From assembly GCF_009749395.1 (NCBI RefSeq), contig NZ_WBIR01000002.1, positions 62,001 to 126,000 on the forward strand: a DNA stretch of 64,000 nucleotides, in the 5' to 3' direction. This DNA comes from Agromyces salentinus (GTDB lineage Bacteria; Actinomycetota; Actinomycetes; Actinomycetales; Microbacteriaceae). Positions within the stretch are counted from its first letter, which is position 1, and each line of letters starts with the position of its first letter. Below are positions 48,194 to 57,320 of this stretch, one piece after another. Below the pieces are notes generated by a model, which saw only the letters and a program-made list of their open reading frames with translations, was not told the origin of the DNA and did no database searches. Position numbers and translations under genes: made by a program.

Positions 48194-49429
48194 ATGACCA
48201 AGAAGATCGTGATCACGGGCATCGGCGCGTCCTCGCCGCTCGGCGGCACCGCCCGTGACAGTTGGAAAGCCCTGCTCGCCGGCGAGTCCGGCGCGCGCAC
48301 CCTCGAGCACGAGTGGGTCGGCACGTACGACCTTCCCGTCCACTTCGCCGCCGAGGCGAAGGTGCGTCCCGAGGAGGTGCTCGAGCGTCCGGTCGCCAAG
48401 CGACTCGACCCGTCGAGCCAGTTCGCCCTCATCTCCGCGATGGAGGCCTGGGCCGACGCGGGCGCTCCCGCCGTCGCCCCCGAGCGGCTCGGCGTCGACT
48501 ACGCCACGGGCATCGGCGGCATCTGGACCCTCCTCGACGCCTGGGACACCCTGCGCGATCGCGGACCCCGGCGCGTGCTGCCCATGACCGTGCCGATGCT
48601 CATGCCGAACGCGGCATCCGCGGCGATCTCGATGCACTTCGAGGCGCGTGCGTTCGCACGCACGGTCGCTTCCGCCTGCGCATCGAGCACCGAATCCATC
48701 GCCAACGCCTACGAGCACCTCCAGCTCGGGCTCGCCGACGTCGTGATCGCCGGCGGCTCGGAGTCCGCGATCCACCCGATCACCCTCGCGTCGTTCTCCT
48801 CGATGCAGGCCCTCTCCCGGCGCAACGACGACCCGGCCCACGCCTCGCGTCCCTACAGCGTCGACCGCGACGGCTTCGTCATGGGCGAGGGCGCCGCGAG
48901 CCTGGTCATCGAGACCGAGGAGCACGCGCTCGCCCGCGGTGCGCGCATCTACGCCGAGCTGGCCGGCGGCGCCGTGAGCGCCGACTCGTACCACATCACG
49001 GCCAACGACCCCGAGGGACGGGGTGCGAGCCGCGCAGTGCTCGATGCCCTCGCCCAGGCGGGCGCCGCGCCGGACGAGGTCACGCACATCAACGCGCACG
49101 CCACGAGCACGCCCGTCGGCGACATCGCCGAGTACACGGCGCTGCGCAACGTCTTCGGCGACCGGGTGCACGAGATCCCCGTGTCCGCGACCAAGGCGTC
49201 GACCGGCCACCTCCTGGGCGGTACCGGCGCACTCGAGGCGGTCTTCACCGTGCTCGCCCTGCAGGACCGCCTCGCCCCGCCGACGATCAACCTCACCGAG
49301 CAGGACCCGGCCATCCCGCTGCGGGTCTCGGGTGAGGCCCAGCCGCTCGGCAACGGACCCCAGGTGGCCATCTCGAACTCCTTCGGCTTCGGCGGCCACA
49401 ACGCCGTCGCGGTGTTCCGGTCGGCGTAG
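48194..49429 (+). CDS. fabF: 3-Oxoacyl-ACP synthase II (FabF)
   Basis: Elongating condensing enzyme of type II fatty-acid synthesis. The 411-residue protein has the nucleophilic Cys in ASACASSTES and the two His in NAHATSTPVGD and GHLLGGTGALE, the C-H-H set of FabF. It starts 79 bp after acpP. The strong terminator after it closes the fab cluster. Confidence 0.95.
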   Translation: MTKKIVITGIGASSPLGGTARDSWKALLAGESGARTLEHEWVGTYDLPVHFAAEAKVRPEEVLERPVAKRLDPSSQFALISAMEAWADAGAPAVAPERLGVDYATGIGGIWTLLDAWDTLRDRGPRRVLPMTVPMLMPNAASAAISMHFEARAFARTVASACASSTESIANAYEHLQLGLADVVIAGGSESAIHPITLASFSSMQALSRRNDDPAHASRPYSVDRDGFVMGEGAASLVIETEEHALARGARIYAELAGGAVSADSYHITANDPEGRGASRAVLDALAQAGAAPDEVTHINAHATSTPVGDIAEYTALRNVFGDRVHEIPVSATKASTGHLLGGTGALEAVFTVLALQDRLAPPTINLTEQDPAIPLRVSGEAQPLGNGPQVAISNSFGFGGHNAVAVFRSA

Positions 49430-49463
49430 TCCCCGAAGCGGATGCCGCGGCATCCGCTCAGGC

Positions 49464-49500
49464 GAAGACCCCGGTGCCGATCTCGGCACCGGGGTCTTCT
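49464..49500. terminator. Terminator of the fab cluster
   Basis: Perfect 17-bp stem GAAGACCCCGGTGCCGA with a 2-nt loop and T-rich end; also serves the convergent DUF3145 gene. Confidence 0.88.
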
Positions 49501-49588
49501 CGTCGACGGCCCGCGAGTTTCGTCCGTGCGCCCGCCGGGAACATCTCACCGACGGCGCGGGGCGCCAGCACGCGGGCCGAGGCCCTGC

Positions 49589-50110
49589 TCACCCCACCTG
49601 GTGCAACCAGACGACCGGGGCGAAGTCGCTCGCATGACGGAACGGTTCGAGTTCGTCGTCCCACGCCTGCCCGAGCGCGAGCCTGAGCTCCCGCTGCAAC
49701 TCGACGGGGTCGGCACCGGCGACCTCCATGGCGTACCGGATGCGGTCCTCGCCGATGACCGTGTTGCCCGCGACATCCGTCTGGGCGAAGTAGACGCCGA
49801 GCTCGGGGGTGTGCATCCAGCGGGCGCCGTCTGCGCCTGGGGTCGGATCCTCGCTCACCTCGTAGCGCAACTGCTCCCAGCCGCGCAGGGCCGACGCGAT
49901 GCGGGCCCCACTCCCGGCGTCGCCCTCCCAGTGGAACTCCGCGCGCATCAGGCCGCGATAGACCGGCTGGTCGGTCCAGTCGAAGTTCACCGCCGTGCCG
50001 AGGGCGCGACCGGCCGCCCACTCGACATGCGGGCACAGCGCGCGCGGTGCCGAGTGCACGAACAGCACTCCCTGCGCGGGGCGCACGACCCGCGACAACG
50101 TCTCTGCCAT
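49589..50110 (-). CDS. DUF3145 family protein
   Basis: Conserved actinobacterial protein of 173 residues, regularly found beside the fab cluster; function unknown. Typical family features are the start RPAQGVLFVHSAPRALCPHV and a Trp-rich core (WTDQPVYRG, EWAAGRALG), ending in DFAPVVWLHQVG. It is soluble with no signal peptide. A GGAGACGGAG ribosome binding site precedes the ATG. Neighbourhood hints at a link with lipid synthesis, but this is inference only. Confidence 0.85.
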   Translation of the reverse strand: MAETLSRVVRPAQGVLFVHSAPRALCPHVEWAAGRALGTAVNFDWTDQPVYRGLMRAEFHWEGDAGSGARIASALRGWEQLRYEVSEDPTPGADGARWMHTPELGVYFAQTDVAGNTVIGEDRIRYAMEVAGADPVELQRELRLALGQAWDDELEPFRHASDFAPVVWLHQVG

Positions 50111-50279
50111 CTCCGTCTCCGTTCTCGAGGTGCGTCTTCCCCTACGACCTCGGAACTGCGGCTGGCGATGTGTTCGATTGTGGACGGCGAGCCGTCTCCC
50201 GCGATTATGCCCCGGATCGGGCGGTCTGACAAGGTTCGCCGCACCACGGCGAGGATCCCGGCATCCCGCGGAAGAACAC

Positions 50280-50285
50280 TATGCT
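50280..50285 (+). promoter_or_regulatory. PadR gene -10 element
   Basis: TATGCT about 40 bp ahead of the GTG start, leaving a leader that carries a GAAGGAG ribosome binding site. Confidence 0.45.
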
Positions 50286-50324
50286 CGGTGAAGAGTTCCG
50301 GTTTCCCGATTCGAAGGAGCCCCA

Positions 50325-50948
50325 GTGGCCGTTCGCGACTCGCTCCTCGTCCTGCTCACGATGGGGCCCGCCTACGGGTTCGCCCTGCACGGCGGCCTCG
50401 CCGAGCGCACCGGCGGCCGTCGGTCGGTCAACGTGGGCCAGACCTACGCCACCCTCGACCGCCTCACCAAGCAGGGCCTCATCGAACCGGCCGGCAACAC
50501 GGCCGACGGCCTGCCCCTGCACCGACTGACCGCCGCGGGCAGGACGGCATCGGCACGGTGGCTGGACGGCGCGGATGCCGCGGGCGCGGACCCGTGGGAC
50601 GAGACCGTCGATCGCGTGCTGATCGCGTCCTCGCTCCCGCGCTTCGACGCGACGACCGTCATCGATGCGGAACTCGCGCGCTGGACCGCGCGTCGCGACG
50701 ATTCCGCCATCCGCGCCGACGCCGCGCACGCAGCGGATGCCCCGCCCGCGCGTCTCGCGGTGCTCGGTGCGGCCGCGGAGATGGCCCGCGCCGAGAGCGC
50801 GATCAACTGGCTCGAGGGCGCCCGCCGCGCGAGCGGGCTCGGATTCGAGCCGAGTACGGAGCGCCCGCGGCGAGGACGTCGACCGGGCGGGAGCGCCGGC
50901 CCCGCGGCATCCGCGGATCTCATCGCTCAGGGCTCGACGGCTCCATAG
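50325..50948 (+). CDS. PadR family transcriptional regulator
   Basis: Winged-helix repressor-type regulator. The 207-residue protein has the PadR N-terminal domain (residues 1-75: LLTMGPAYGFALHGGL, VNVGQTYATLDRL, GLIEP), then a helical C-terminal domain of the Vir type. GTG start with a GAAGGAG ribosome binding site. Its 3' end overlaps the convergent polymerase gene by 22 bp. No transporter gene is adjacent, so its target is unclear. Confidence 0.85.
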   Translation: MAVRDSLLVLLTMGPAYGFALHGGLAERTGGRRSVNVGQTYATLDRLTKQGLIEPAGNTADGLPLHRLTAAGRTASARWLDGADAAGADPWDETVDRVLIASSLPRFDATTVIDAELARWTARRDDSAIRADAAHAADAPPARLAVLGAAAEMARAESAINWLEGARRASGLGFEPSTERPRRGRRPGGSAGPAASADLIAQGSTAP

Positions 50949-52744
50949 CTGTCGACCACCGCGAGGTCGAGCGGGAACCGGATCGGGAACTCGCCGAACA
51001 GCAGCCGGCCCGCCCTCACGGCCGAGTCTCGCACCGCCTCTGCCACGGCATCGGCGAGCAGTTTCGGGGTGTGCACGATGATCTCGTCGTGCAGGAAGTA
51101 GACGAGGTGCGGCTCGGTCGCGAACACCGGTCCGGATGCGGCGGCCGGCTCGAGCTCGCCGGCGTGATCCGCGCCGAGCCGATGAAGCGTCGCCCGCAGA
51201 TCGGCCATCCAGCAGAGCGCCCACTCGGCCGCGCTGCCCTGGACGACGAAGTTCCGCGTGAACCGCCCCCAGTCGCGGGCCGCAGATCGCGCCCGGCGCT
51301 CGTCGACCGCGGTGGCCTCGGGTTGGCTCGCCCGCGACTGGGTCTCCCGCCACTCGGGCGGCGGCACCGGAGAGGAGCGGCCGAGGAGCGTGGTGACCGG
51401 CATGCCGCGCTCACCGTCGAGCGCCGCACGGTCGACGAGTCGCATCGCCTTCGGGAACGCGCGCGACAGTCGCGGGACGAGACGCCCGCTGTCGCCCGTG
51501 GTCGCGCCGTACATCGCCCCGAGGATCGCGATCTTGGCCTCATCGCGCGTCGCGACCACGCCCGCGTCGACGAGACCCCGGTAGAGATCGCGACCGTGGC
51601 CGGCGCGCTCCATCGCCTCGTCGTGGGCCATGCCGGTGAGCACGCGGGGCTCGAGCTGTGCCGCATCGGCGACGACGAGGGTCCAACCGGGATCGGCGAC
51701 CACCGCGCTGCGGACCAGTTTCGGCAGCTGCAACGCACCGCCCCCGGAGGTCGCCCAGCGGCCGGTCGCGGTGCCGCCCGGCACGTACTCGGGACGGAAG
51801 CGTCCGTCGCGGACCCACTCGTCGAGCCAGGTCCAGGCGTTGGCGCTGAGCAGTCGGGCGAGCTTCTTGTAGGCGATGAGGGGCTCGATGGCCGGGTGCT
51901 CGTGCTCGCGGAGTTCCCACCTCGAGGTCGACGACGTCGCCACCCCGGCCGCACGCAGGGCGCGGAGCACGTCGACCTGCGAGTCGAGGTTGAGCGCCGG
52001 GGCGCCGAGCTCCGATCGCACGACCGTCGCGACCTCCTCCATGCGGGCGGGCTTGCGCCCGGGCGCGGGACGCGAACCGAGTTCGGCCTCGAGCACCGCC
52101 TCGTGCACCTCGCGACTCCAGGGCAACCCGGCGGCCCGCATCTCGGCGCCGATGAGGGCACCTGCCGACTCGGCGGCCAGGAGCAACCGCAGCGCCGCGG
52201 GCGAGGTGCTCCCCTCGACCAGGCGCTCCTGCCTGCCGAGCTCGCCGGCGACGGATGCCGCTGACGGCGACCGACCTCGGACGGGTTCCGGGACTCCCCC
52301 TGGGCCCCGCCTCGGGGCGGTCGGTCGCCCGGTGGAGCCGGGATCGCCGCCCGAGGCGAACTCCTCGAGCTCGAAGAGGGTCTCGTGGGCAGAGGGCGCC
52401 GGGAGCGGAGCGGCCTCGCCGGCTTCGGTGGGCCCCGGCGGCAGCCAGGCGGGCGGCGCCTCGCCGGCCCGGGCCCGCACGTCGGCCGTCAGCGTCGAGT
52501 GCTCGAGGATCGCGCCCGCCAGCCGCAGGTCGTGGCACCGCCCGAGCCGAACGCCCTGCTCAAGGAGCGACGGATACCAGCGCCGCGTGTCGACCCAGAC
52601 CCAGCGTGGACCGTACTCGGCCTCGAGCCGGTCGAACGTGGCCGCCGCCGACCCGACAGCGCAGCGCGACAGCGGCTCCTCGGGCGACGCGACGTCGAGG
52701 AACTCCACGCGACCGTCGTCGCCGACGCCCACGGCGATCTGCAC
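50927..52744 (-). CDS. PolA-family DNA polymerase with degenerate exonuclease domain
   Basis: Family A DNA polymerase of 605 residues, shorter than Pol I because the 5' nuclease is absent. Polymerase motifs are present: motif A VVADAAQLEPRVL, motif B RDEAKIAILGAMYG and motif C FLHDEIIVH. The N-terminal part resembles a 3'-5' exonuclease but opens with IAVGVGDDGRVEFLD, without the D-x-E metal pair, so proofreading is unlikely. Actinobacterial homologs are usually annotated bifunctional 3'-5' exonuclease/DNA polymerase. GTG start 6 nt from a minus-strand GAGAAT. Confidence 0.85.
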   Translation of the reverse strand: MQIAVGVGDDGRVEFLDVASPEEPLSRCAVGSAAATFDRLEAEYGPRWVWVDTRRWYPSLLEQGVRLGRCHDLRLAGAILEHSTLTADVRARAGEAPPAWLPPGPTEAGEAAPLPAPSAHETLFELEEFASGGDPGSTGRPTAPRRGPGGVPEPVRGRSPSAASVAGELGRQERLVEGSTSPAALRLLLAAESAGALIGAEMRAAGLPWSREVHEAVLEAELGSRPAPGRKPARMEEVATVVRSELGAPALNLDSQVDVLRALRAAGVATSSTSRWELREHEHPAIEPLIAYKKLARLLSANAWTWLDEWVRDGRFRPEYVPGGTATGRWATSGGGALQLPKLVRSAVVADPGWTLVVADAAQLEPRVLTGMAHDEAMERAGHGRDLYRGLVDAGVVATRDEAKIAILGAMYGATTGDSGRLVPRLSRAFPKAMRLVDRAALDGERGMPVTTLLGRSSPVPPPEWRETQSRASQPEATAVDERRARSAARDWGRFTRNFVVQGSAAEWALCWMADLRATLHRLGADHAGELEPAAASGPVFATEPHLVYFLHDEIIVHTPKLLADAVAEAVRDSAVRAGRLLFGEFPIRFPLDLAVVDSYGAVEP

Positions 52745-52750
52745 GTCCTC

Positions 52751-52756
52751 ATTCTC
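52751..52756 (-). promoter_or_regulatory. Polymerase gene -10 element (leaderless)
   Basis: GAGAAT on the minus strand, 6 nt from the GTG start. Confidence 0.4.
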
Positions 52757-52829
52757 GCGGGTGGCACCGACACGCGGATGTCAGTGGGCGCGGGCAGGAT
52801 CCAGGCATGCCCGAGCAGAGGAGACGACG

Positions 52830-53591
52830 ATGGTCGCAGTGAGCTTCCGGTGCGGACACGGCGCCGCGCCCGACGACCCGGGCGTCCTGAGCCTTCGCCG
52901 GGCGTGTCCGCTGTGCATGCTCATCGACGAGACGCATCGCACGCGGGCCGAACTCCTCCGCAAGGTCGCACCCGGCCAGCGATCGGCACTCGCCGCCGAG
53001 ACGCGCATCGGCACGTCGTACCACTGGCGCTGCTCCCGCGGACACGACCGGTACGAGGCCACCGTGAGCGACGTGCTCACCGGAACCGGCTGCGCGAAGT
53101 GCCGAGCCGGCGCCGTCGCCCCGGCGGCCCTCCGCGAGGCGGGTCTCCCCTTCATGAAGCCCGGTCTGCGCACCGCCACGTCGATGACCGAGCAACGGTT
53201 GCGCACTCTGCTCGCGGAGCGCATCCGCCTCCACCACCGCGTGAACGCCGTGCACATCGCACGCACGTTCTTCGGTCGACGAGAGGTCTGGCCCGACGTC
53301 ATCGTTCCCCAGTTGCGCATCGCCGTCGAGTACGACGATCCCGGTCGCTCCCGTCGCGCCCACCTCGGGCTCAAGGAGGCTTCAGACCTCGAGAAGGACG
53401 AGGCGCTCAACGAGGTCGGCTGGGAGGTCATCCGAATCCGGGCGGGCGGCCTGGAATCCCTCGGCTCGAACAGCATCGTGTGCCGATCGCTCACTCCGGC
53501 CGTCGTCGACGCGGTCGTCGACCGCATGCGCGTCCTGCGGGGCCACGCCGCCGTCGAGGCGATCACGGTGGCGGCACCCGCGGTGTCGTGA
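52830..53591 (+). CDS. Zinc-ribbon protein with PD-(D/E)XK/DUF559-like nuclease domain
   Basis: Protein of 253 residues that I cannot name. The N-terminal 95 residues hold two putative zinc modules: C8/H10 with C26-x2-C29, and C68-x3-H72 (WRCSRGHDRY) with C88-x2-C91. The C-terminal half resembles Vsr/DUF559 endonucleases: PDVIVPQLRIAVEYDD (D156, E167, D169), then K182, D186 and K189 in LKEASDLEKDE, and GWEVIRIRAGG. It is probably a DNA-binding nuclease or repair protein. The ATG follows a GAGGAGA ribosome binding site. It is divergent from the PolA-like gene. Confidence 0.6.
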   Translation: MVAVSFRCGHGAAPDDPGVLSLRRACPLCMLIDETHRTRAELLRKVAPGQRSALAAETRIGTSYHWRCSRGHDRYEATVSDVLTGTGCAKCRAGAVAPAALREAGLPFMKPGLRTATSMTEQRLRTLLAERIRLHHRVNAVHIARTFFGRREVWPDVIVPQLRIAVEYDDPGRSRRAHLGLKEASDLEKDEALNEVGWEVIRIRAGGLESLGSNSIVCRSLTPAVVDAVVDRMRVLRGHAAVEAITVAAPAVS

Positions 53592-53644
53592 CCACCTGCG
53601 TCGAGCGATGTGGAGAACCGCTCCGCGGCCGCCCCGCATCCCGA

Positions 53645-53650
53645 TAGAGT
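53645..53650 (+). promoter_or_regulatory. Possible nfeD -10 element
   Basis: TAGAGT about 56 bp upstream of the nfeD start. Confidence 0.35.
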
Positions 53651-53705
53651 TGCTCGACCCGCGCCCTGTCCTGCGCGATTCTCCGGTGCGCAGAAAGGCC
53701 TGTGG

Positions 53706-54176
53706 ATGCTCCTCCCGTTCCTCATCGTCGGCGGTCTCGGCCTCGTGTTGCTCGTCATCTCGCTGGTCCTCGGGGACATCCTCGATCACTTCGACATCGG
53801 CGACGGCGCCATCTCCGGAACCGCGCTCTCGGTGGGGCTCGTCGTGTTCGGCGCATCCGGCGCCCTGATCACGACCACCGGGCTCGACCTCATCTGGGCC
53901 TACGTCCTCGCGATCGTGCTCGGGGTGGTGGCCTACGCACTCTCCGCGCTCGCCGTCCGCAACCTCACGAACTCGTCCGACGGCGTGCCGGCCTCCGCCG
54001 TCGGACTCTCCGGCGTCGCCCGCTCGCGGATCACCACCGCGGGCGGCGAGGTCAGCCTCGAGGGGCCCGGCGAGATCGAACGGCGGCTTGCCTACTCCGA
54101 CGAGCCCATCGGCGAGGGTTCCCGCGTCACCGTGATCGAGCACCTCGGCAGTCGCGTGAAGGTCATTCCGGGCTGA
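53706..54176 (+). CDS. NfeD-like membrane protein
   Basis: Partner of flotillin in many bacteria, thought to work in membrane microdomain organisation. The 156-residue protein has three hydrophobic helices (about 3-22, 38-55, 61-79) and a C-terminal OB-fold domain (LSGVARSRITTAGGEV to GSRVTVIEHLGSRVKV). An ATG with a GAAAGG element is chosen. The flotillin gene follows after 94 bp. Confidence 0.83.
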   Translation: MLLPFLIVGGLGLVLLVISLVLGDILDHFDIGDGAISGTALSVGLVVFGASGALITTTGLDLIWAYVLAIVLGVVAYALSALAVRNLTNSSDGVPASAVGLSGVARSRITTAGGEVSLEGPGEIERRLAYSDEPIGEGSRVTVIEHLGSRVKVIPG

Positions 54177-54270
54177 CCCGCCCGGATCCGCTCGACCACC
54201 GGCACCCGTCGAACTCGCCCGCGGGATCCCCGAAGCCCGACCCCCACCACCCCACCCGAAAGGCCCCACC

Positions 54271-55728
54271 GTGCTGGACACGACCATGATCCAGGTGATC
54301 TCGATCCTCGCGATCGCCGTCGCCCTCCTCTCCCTGCTGGTCTTCATCGCGCGCCGCATCCGCCGCGTGCCGCCCAACGAGGCGCTCGTGATCGTCGGCC
54401 GCGGTGCCGGGAGGCGGGCCGCCGACACCTCGTCGGGGCAGCGCGTCGTGATCGGCGGCCGCACGTTCGTCTGGCCGATCCTGCAACAGGGCTTCTCGAT
54501 CTCGCTCGAGCAGCGTCAGATCGGCATCACCGTCGAGGGCGTCGACAAGCACCGCATCAAGATCGCCATCAAGGCGTCGATCAACTTCAAGGTCAGCGGA
54601 ACCGAGGACGGCGTCCGCCGGGCCGCACAACGATTCCTCTCGCAGCAGGAACTGCTCACCGAGATCATCAAGGAGTCCCTCGAAGGCTCCCTCCGCTCGA
54701 TCGTGGGCGACATGACCATCGAGCAGATCATCTCGGACCGCAAGAGCCTGTCAGACCGGGTCGTCGCCGAGACCAAGACCGACCTGGTCGAGCAGGGCCT
54801 GCAGGTCGACCTGCTGAACATCTCGGACATCTCCACCCCCGGAAGCGACTACCTCGCGAACCTCGGTCGCGCCGAGGCCGCCCGCGCCCGCCAGGTCGCC
54901 GAGGTGAGTGAGGCCGAGGCGGCTCGCGCGAGCGAGTTCGCGCGCATCGACGCCGCCGAGCAGATCGCCGAGCGCCAGAAGGCGCTGAGCCTCAAGCAGG
55001 CCGGCATCAAGGCCGAGACCGACCGGGCGAACGCCGAGGCGCAGGCCGCCGGCCAACTCGCAACGGCCGAACAGGACAAGCTCGTCGCCGTGCAGGAGCG
55101 CGACGCCCTCCAGGAGCAGGCGCTCGTGACGCAGGAGCGCCTCGACATCGAGATCCGCAAGCCCGCCGAGGCCGAGGCCTACGCCGAGGTGCAACGCGCC
55201 ACGGCGAAGCGAGACGCCGCGAACGCCAGTACCGAGGCCGAGGCCTTCAAGCGCACGAAGATCGCCGAGGCGAACAAGGTCGCCGCCGTGCAGGATGCCG
55301 AAGCGGCGGCCACGTCGGTTCGTTTCGCCGGTGAGGCCGAGCGCGACCGCAAGGTCGCCCTCGCGGCCGGTGTCCGCGCCGAGGGCGACGCACGCGCGTC
55401 CGCGATCGAGGCTGAGGGCCTCGCCGAGGCATCCGCCACCGATGCCAAGGCCCTGGCGCTCCAGAAGTACGGTGAGGCCGCCCTCGCGCAGGAGATCATT
55501 TCGCGGCTGCCCGAGATCGTGCGCGCCGCGGCGGAGCCCATCTCCAACATCGACAAGCTCACCGTCGTCTCGACCGACGGCGCGAGCGCCGTCACGAAGA
55601 CCGTCGGGCAGGTGCTCGGCGAGGGCACCGAGGTCGTGAAGTCCCTCACCGGACTCGACATCAGTTCGATCCTCTCGGGCCTCGCCGGCGGACAGCTCGT
55701 CAAGGGCTCCGAGGTCGCGACGAAGTAG
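54271..55728 (+). CDS. Flotillin family (SPFH/band 7) protein
   Basis: Membrane-microdomain scaffold protein. The 485-residue product has one N-terminal transmembrane helix (about 6-26), an SPFH domain (from VPPNEALVIVGRGAG to about residue 190, with QQGFSISLEQRQIGI), then a long Ala/Glu-rich coiled coil (about 200-390, AEAARARQVAEVSEAEAARA) and a Gly-rich C-terminus. GTG start. Paired with the NfeD gene upstream, as in yuaF-yuaG of Bacillus. Confidence 0.92.
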   Translation: MLDTTMIQVISILAIAVALLSLLVFIARRIRRVPPNEALVIVGRGAGRRAADTSSGQRVVIGGRTFVWPILQQGFSISLEQRQIGITVEGVDKHRIKIAIKASINFKVSGTEDGVRRAAQRFLSQQELLTEIIKESLEGSLRSIVGDMTIEQIISDRKSLSDRVVAETKTDLVEQGLQVDLLNISDISTPGSDYLANLGRAEAARARQVAEVSEAEAARASEFARIDAAEQIAERQKALSLKQAGIKAETDRANAEAQAAGQLATAEQDKLVAVQERDALQEQALVTQERLDIEIRKPAEAEAYAEVQRATAKRDAANASTEAEAFKRTKIAEANKVAAVQDAEAAATSVRFAGEAERDRKVALAAGVRAEGDARASAIEAEGLAEASATDAKALALQKYGEAALAQEIISRLPEIVRAAAEPISNIDKLTVVSTDGASAVTKTVGQVLGEGTEVVKSLTGLDISSILSGLAGGQLVKGSEVATK

Positions 55729-55743
55729 TCGCCGCCCTCCATC

Positions 55744-55777
55744 ACGAAGCGCCGGGTGCCCGCACCCGGCGCTTCGT
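55744..55777. terminator. Terminator after flotillin gene
   Basis: Perfect 16-bp stem ACGAAGCGCCGGGTGC with a 2-nt loop, between the flotillin gene and the convergent SulP gene. Confidence 0.85.
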
Positions 55778-55856
55778 CGTCCGGGTGGACGACCTGCCCT
55801 CCCGGACCGCCGACCGGCCGTTGCAGACGACGGCAGGACACGCCGCGGGCGGCGAG

Positions 55857-57320
55857 TCAGCCTCCTGCGCCGAGGTTCCCGGCGAGCCGCGCGTGCATGG
55901 CCGCGCTCGGGTCGTTCAGCCCCACGATGTCCACGTGCTTGCCATGGCGGGCGTACGCGACGATGACCGCATCGAGCACGGCGACCGTCGACGCATCCCA
56001 GATGTGCGACTTCGACATGTCGATCACGACGCGATCGGGGTCATCCGCGACCTGGAACCGAGTCGAGAGGTCGTTGGACGACGCGAAGAAGAGCTCGCCC
56101 TCCACGGCGTAGTTCGCCGTCGGCACTCCGCCTTCCGTGTCGATGGTCCGCACGACACCGGCGAACTCGGCGACGCGGCGCGCGAACGCGACGAGCGCGA
56201 CGAGGACCCCGACGAGGACGCCGATCGCCAGGTTGTGCGTCAGCACGACGACCACGACGGTCGCGACCATGACCGCGGTCTCGCTCCTCGGCATCCGCCT
56301 GAGCGTCGACCAGCGGATCGAGTGCCAGTCGAAGGTCGCGACGCACACCATGACCATCACGGCGACGAGGGCCGCCATCGGGATGACGGCGACGAGGTCC
56401 CCGAACACGAGGACGAGAACGAGGAGGAAGACACCGGCCAGGAACGTGGAGATGCGCGTGCGGGCACCGGAGACCTTCACGTTGATCATCGTCTGGCCGA
56501 TCATCGCGCAGCCGCCCATGCCGCCGAAGAGTCCGGAGAGCACGTTCGCCGCACCCTGCCCGAGCGCCTCCCGGGTCTTCGGCGAGGGGGTCTCGGTCAC
56601 CTCGTCGACGAGCATGGCCGTCATGAGCGACTCGAGGAGCCCTACGAGCGCCATGGCGAGGGCGTACGGCGCGATGGTGGCGAAGGTCGCCCACGTCAGG
56701 GGCACATTCGGGATGAACAGTTCGGGCAGGCTCTCGGGCAGGTCGCCCTGGTCGCCGACCGTCGGGACGTGCACCCCCGTGATGAGGACCGCGGACGTGA
56801 TGAGGACGATCGCGACGAGCGGCGCCGGGACCACGCGCGTCAACTTGGGGAGGAACACGAGGATCAGGATGCCGGCGGCCACGAGCGGATAGACCGCCCA
56901 GGGCACGTCGATCAGCTGAGGCAGCTGTGCCGTGAAGATGAGGATCGCGAGGGCGTTGACGAAGCCCACCATGACGCTTCGCGGGATGAAGCGCATCAGC
57001 CTCGCGACGCCGAGGAGGCCCATGACGAGCTGGAAGATCCCGGCGAGGATGACCGTGGCGATGAGGTAGTCCATGCCGAGTTCACGCGCCACCGGCGCGA
57101 TGACCAGCGCGACCGCCCCGGTGGCGGCCGTGATCATCGCGGGCCGCCCACCGAGGAAGGCGATGGTGACCGCCATCACGAAGGACGAGAACAACCCCAC
57201 CCGAGGGTCGACGCCGGGCGGAGGTCGTCCGTCGTTCGCGCGCCTGGGTCTCTGGATGTCGGAGGGTGGCCACGTGGAGCTCCTGTCGGCCGGCTCGGCG
57301 GAGTCGGCAAATGCGGTCAT
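55857..57320 (-). CDS. SulP family anion transporter, N-terminal helix missing
   Basis: SulP/SLC26-type transporter of 487 residues with a C-terminal STAS domain (RVVIDMSKSHIWDASTVAVLDAVI). The family body is clear from residue 36 on (GVDPRVGLFSSFVMAVTIAF, GGRPAMITAATGAVALV, GGMGGCAMIGQTMIN). The first helix, normally a hydrophobic stretch with a PEAIAFS-like motif just before GVDPRVGL, is absent: residues 1-35 are polar and Pro/Arg-rich, and no other frame nearby encodes it. That helix forms part of the substrate site, so transport may be lost. Possibly a deletion allele or pseudogene. Confidence 0.75.
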   Translation of the reverse strand: MTAFADSAEPADRSSTWPPSDIQRPRRANDGRPPPGVDPRVGLFSSFVMAVTIAFLGGRPAMITAATGAVALVIAPVARELGMDYLIATVILAGIFQLVMGLLGVARLMRFIPRSVMVGFVNALAILIFTAQLPQLIDVPWAVYPLVAAGILILVFLPKLTRVVPAPLVAIVLITSAVLITGVHVPTVGDQGDLPESLPELFIPNVPLTWATFATIAPYALAMALVGLLESLMTAMLVDEVTETPSPKTREALGQGAANVLSGLFGGMGGCAMIGQTMINVKVSGARTRISTFLAGVFLLVLVLVFGDLVAVIPMAALVAVMVMVCVATFDWHSIRWSTLRRMPRSETAVMVATVVVVVLTHNLAIGVLVGVLVALVAFARRVAEFAGVVRTIDTEGGVPTANYAVEGELFFASSNDLSTRFQVADDPDRVVIDMSKSHIWDASTVAVLDAVIVAYARHGKHVDIVGLNDPSAAMHARLAGNLGAGG

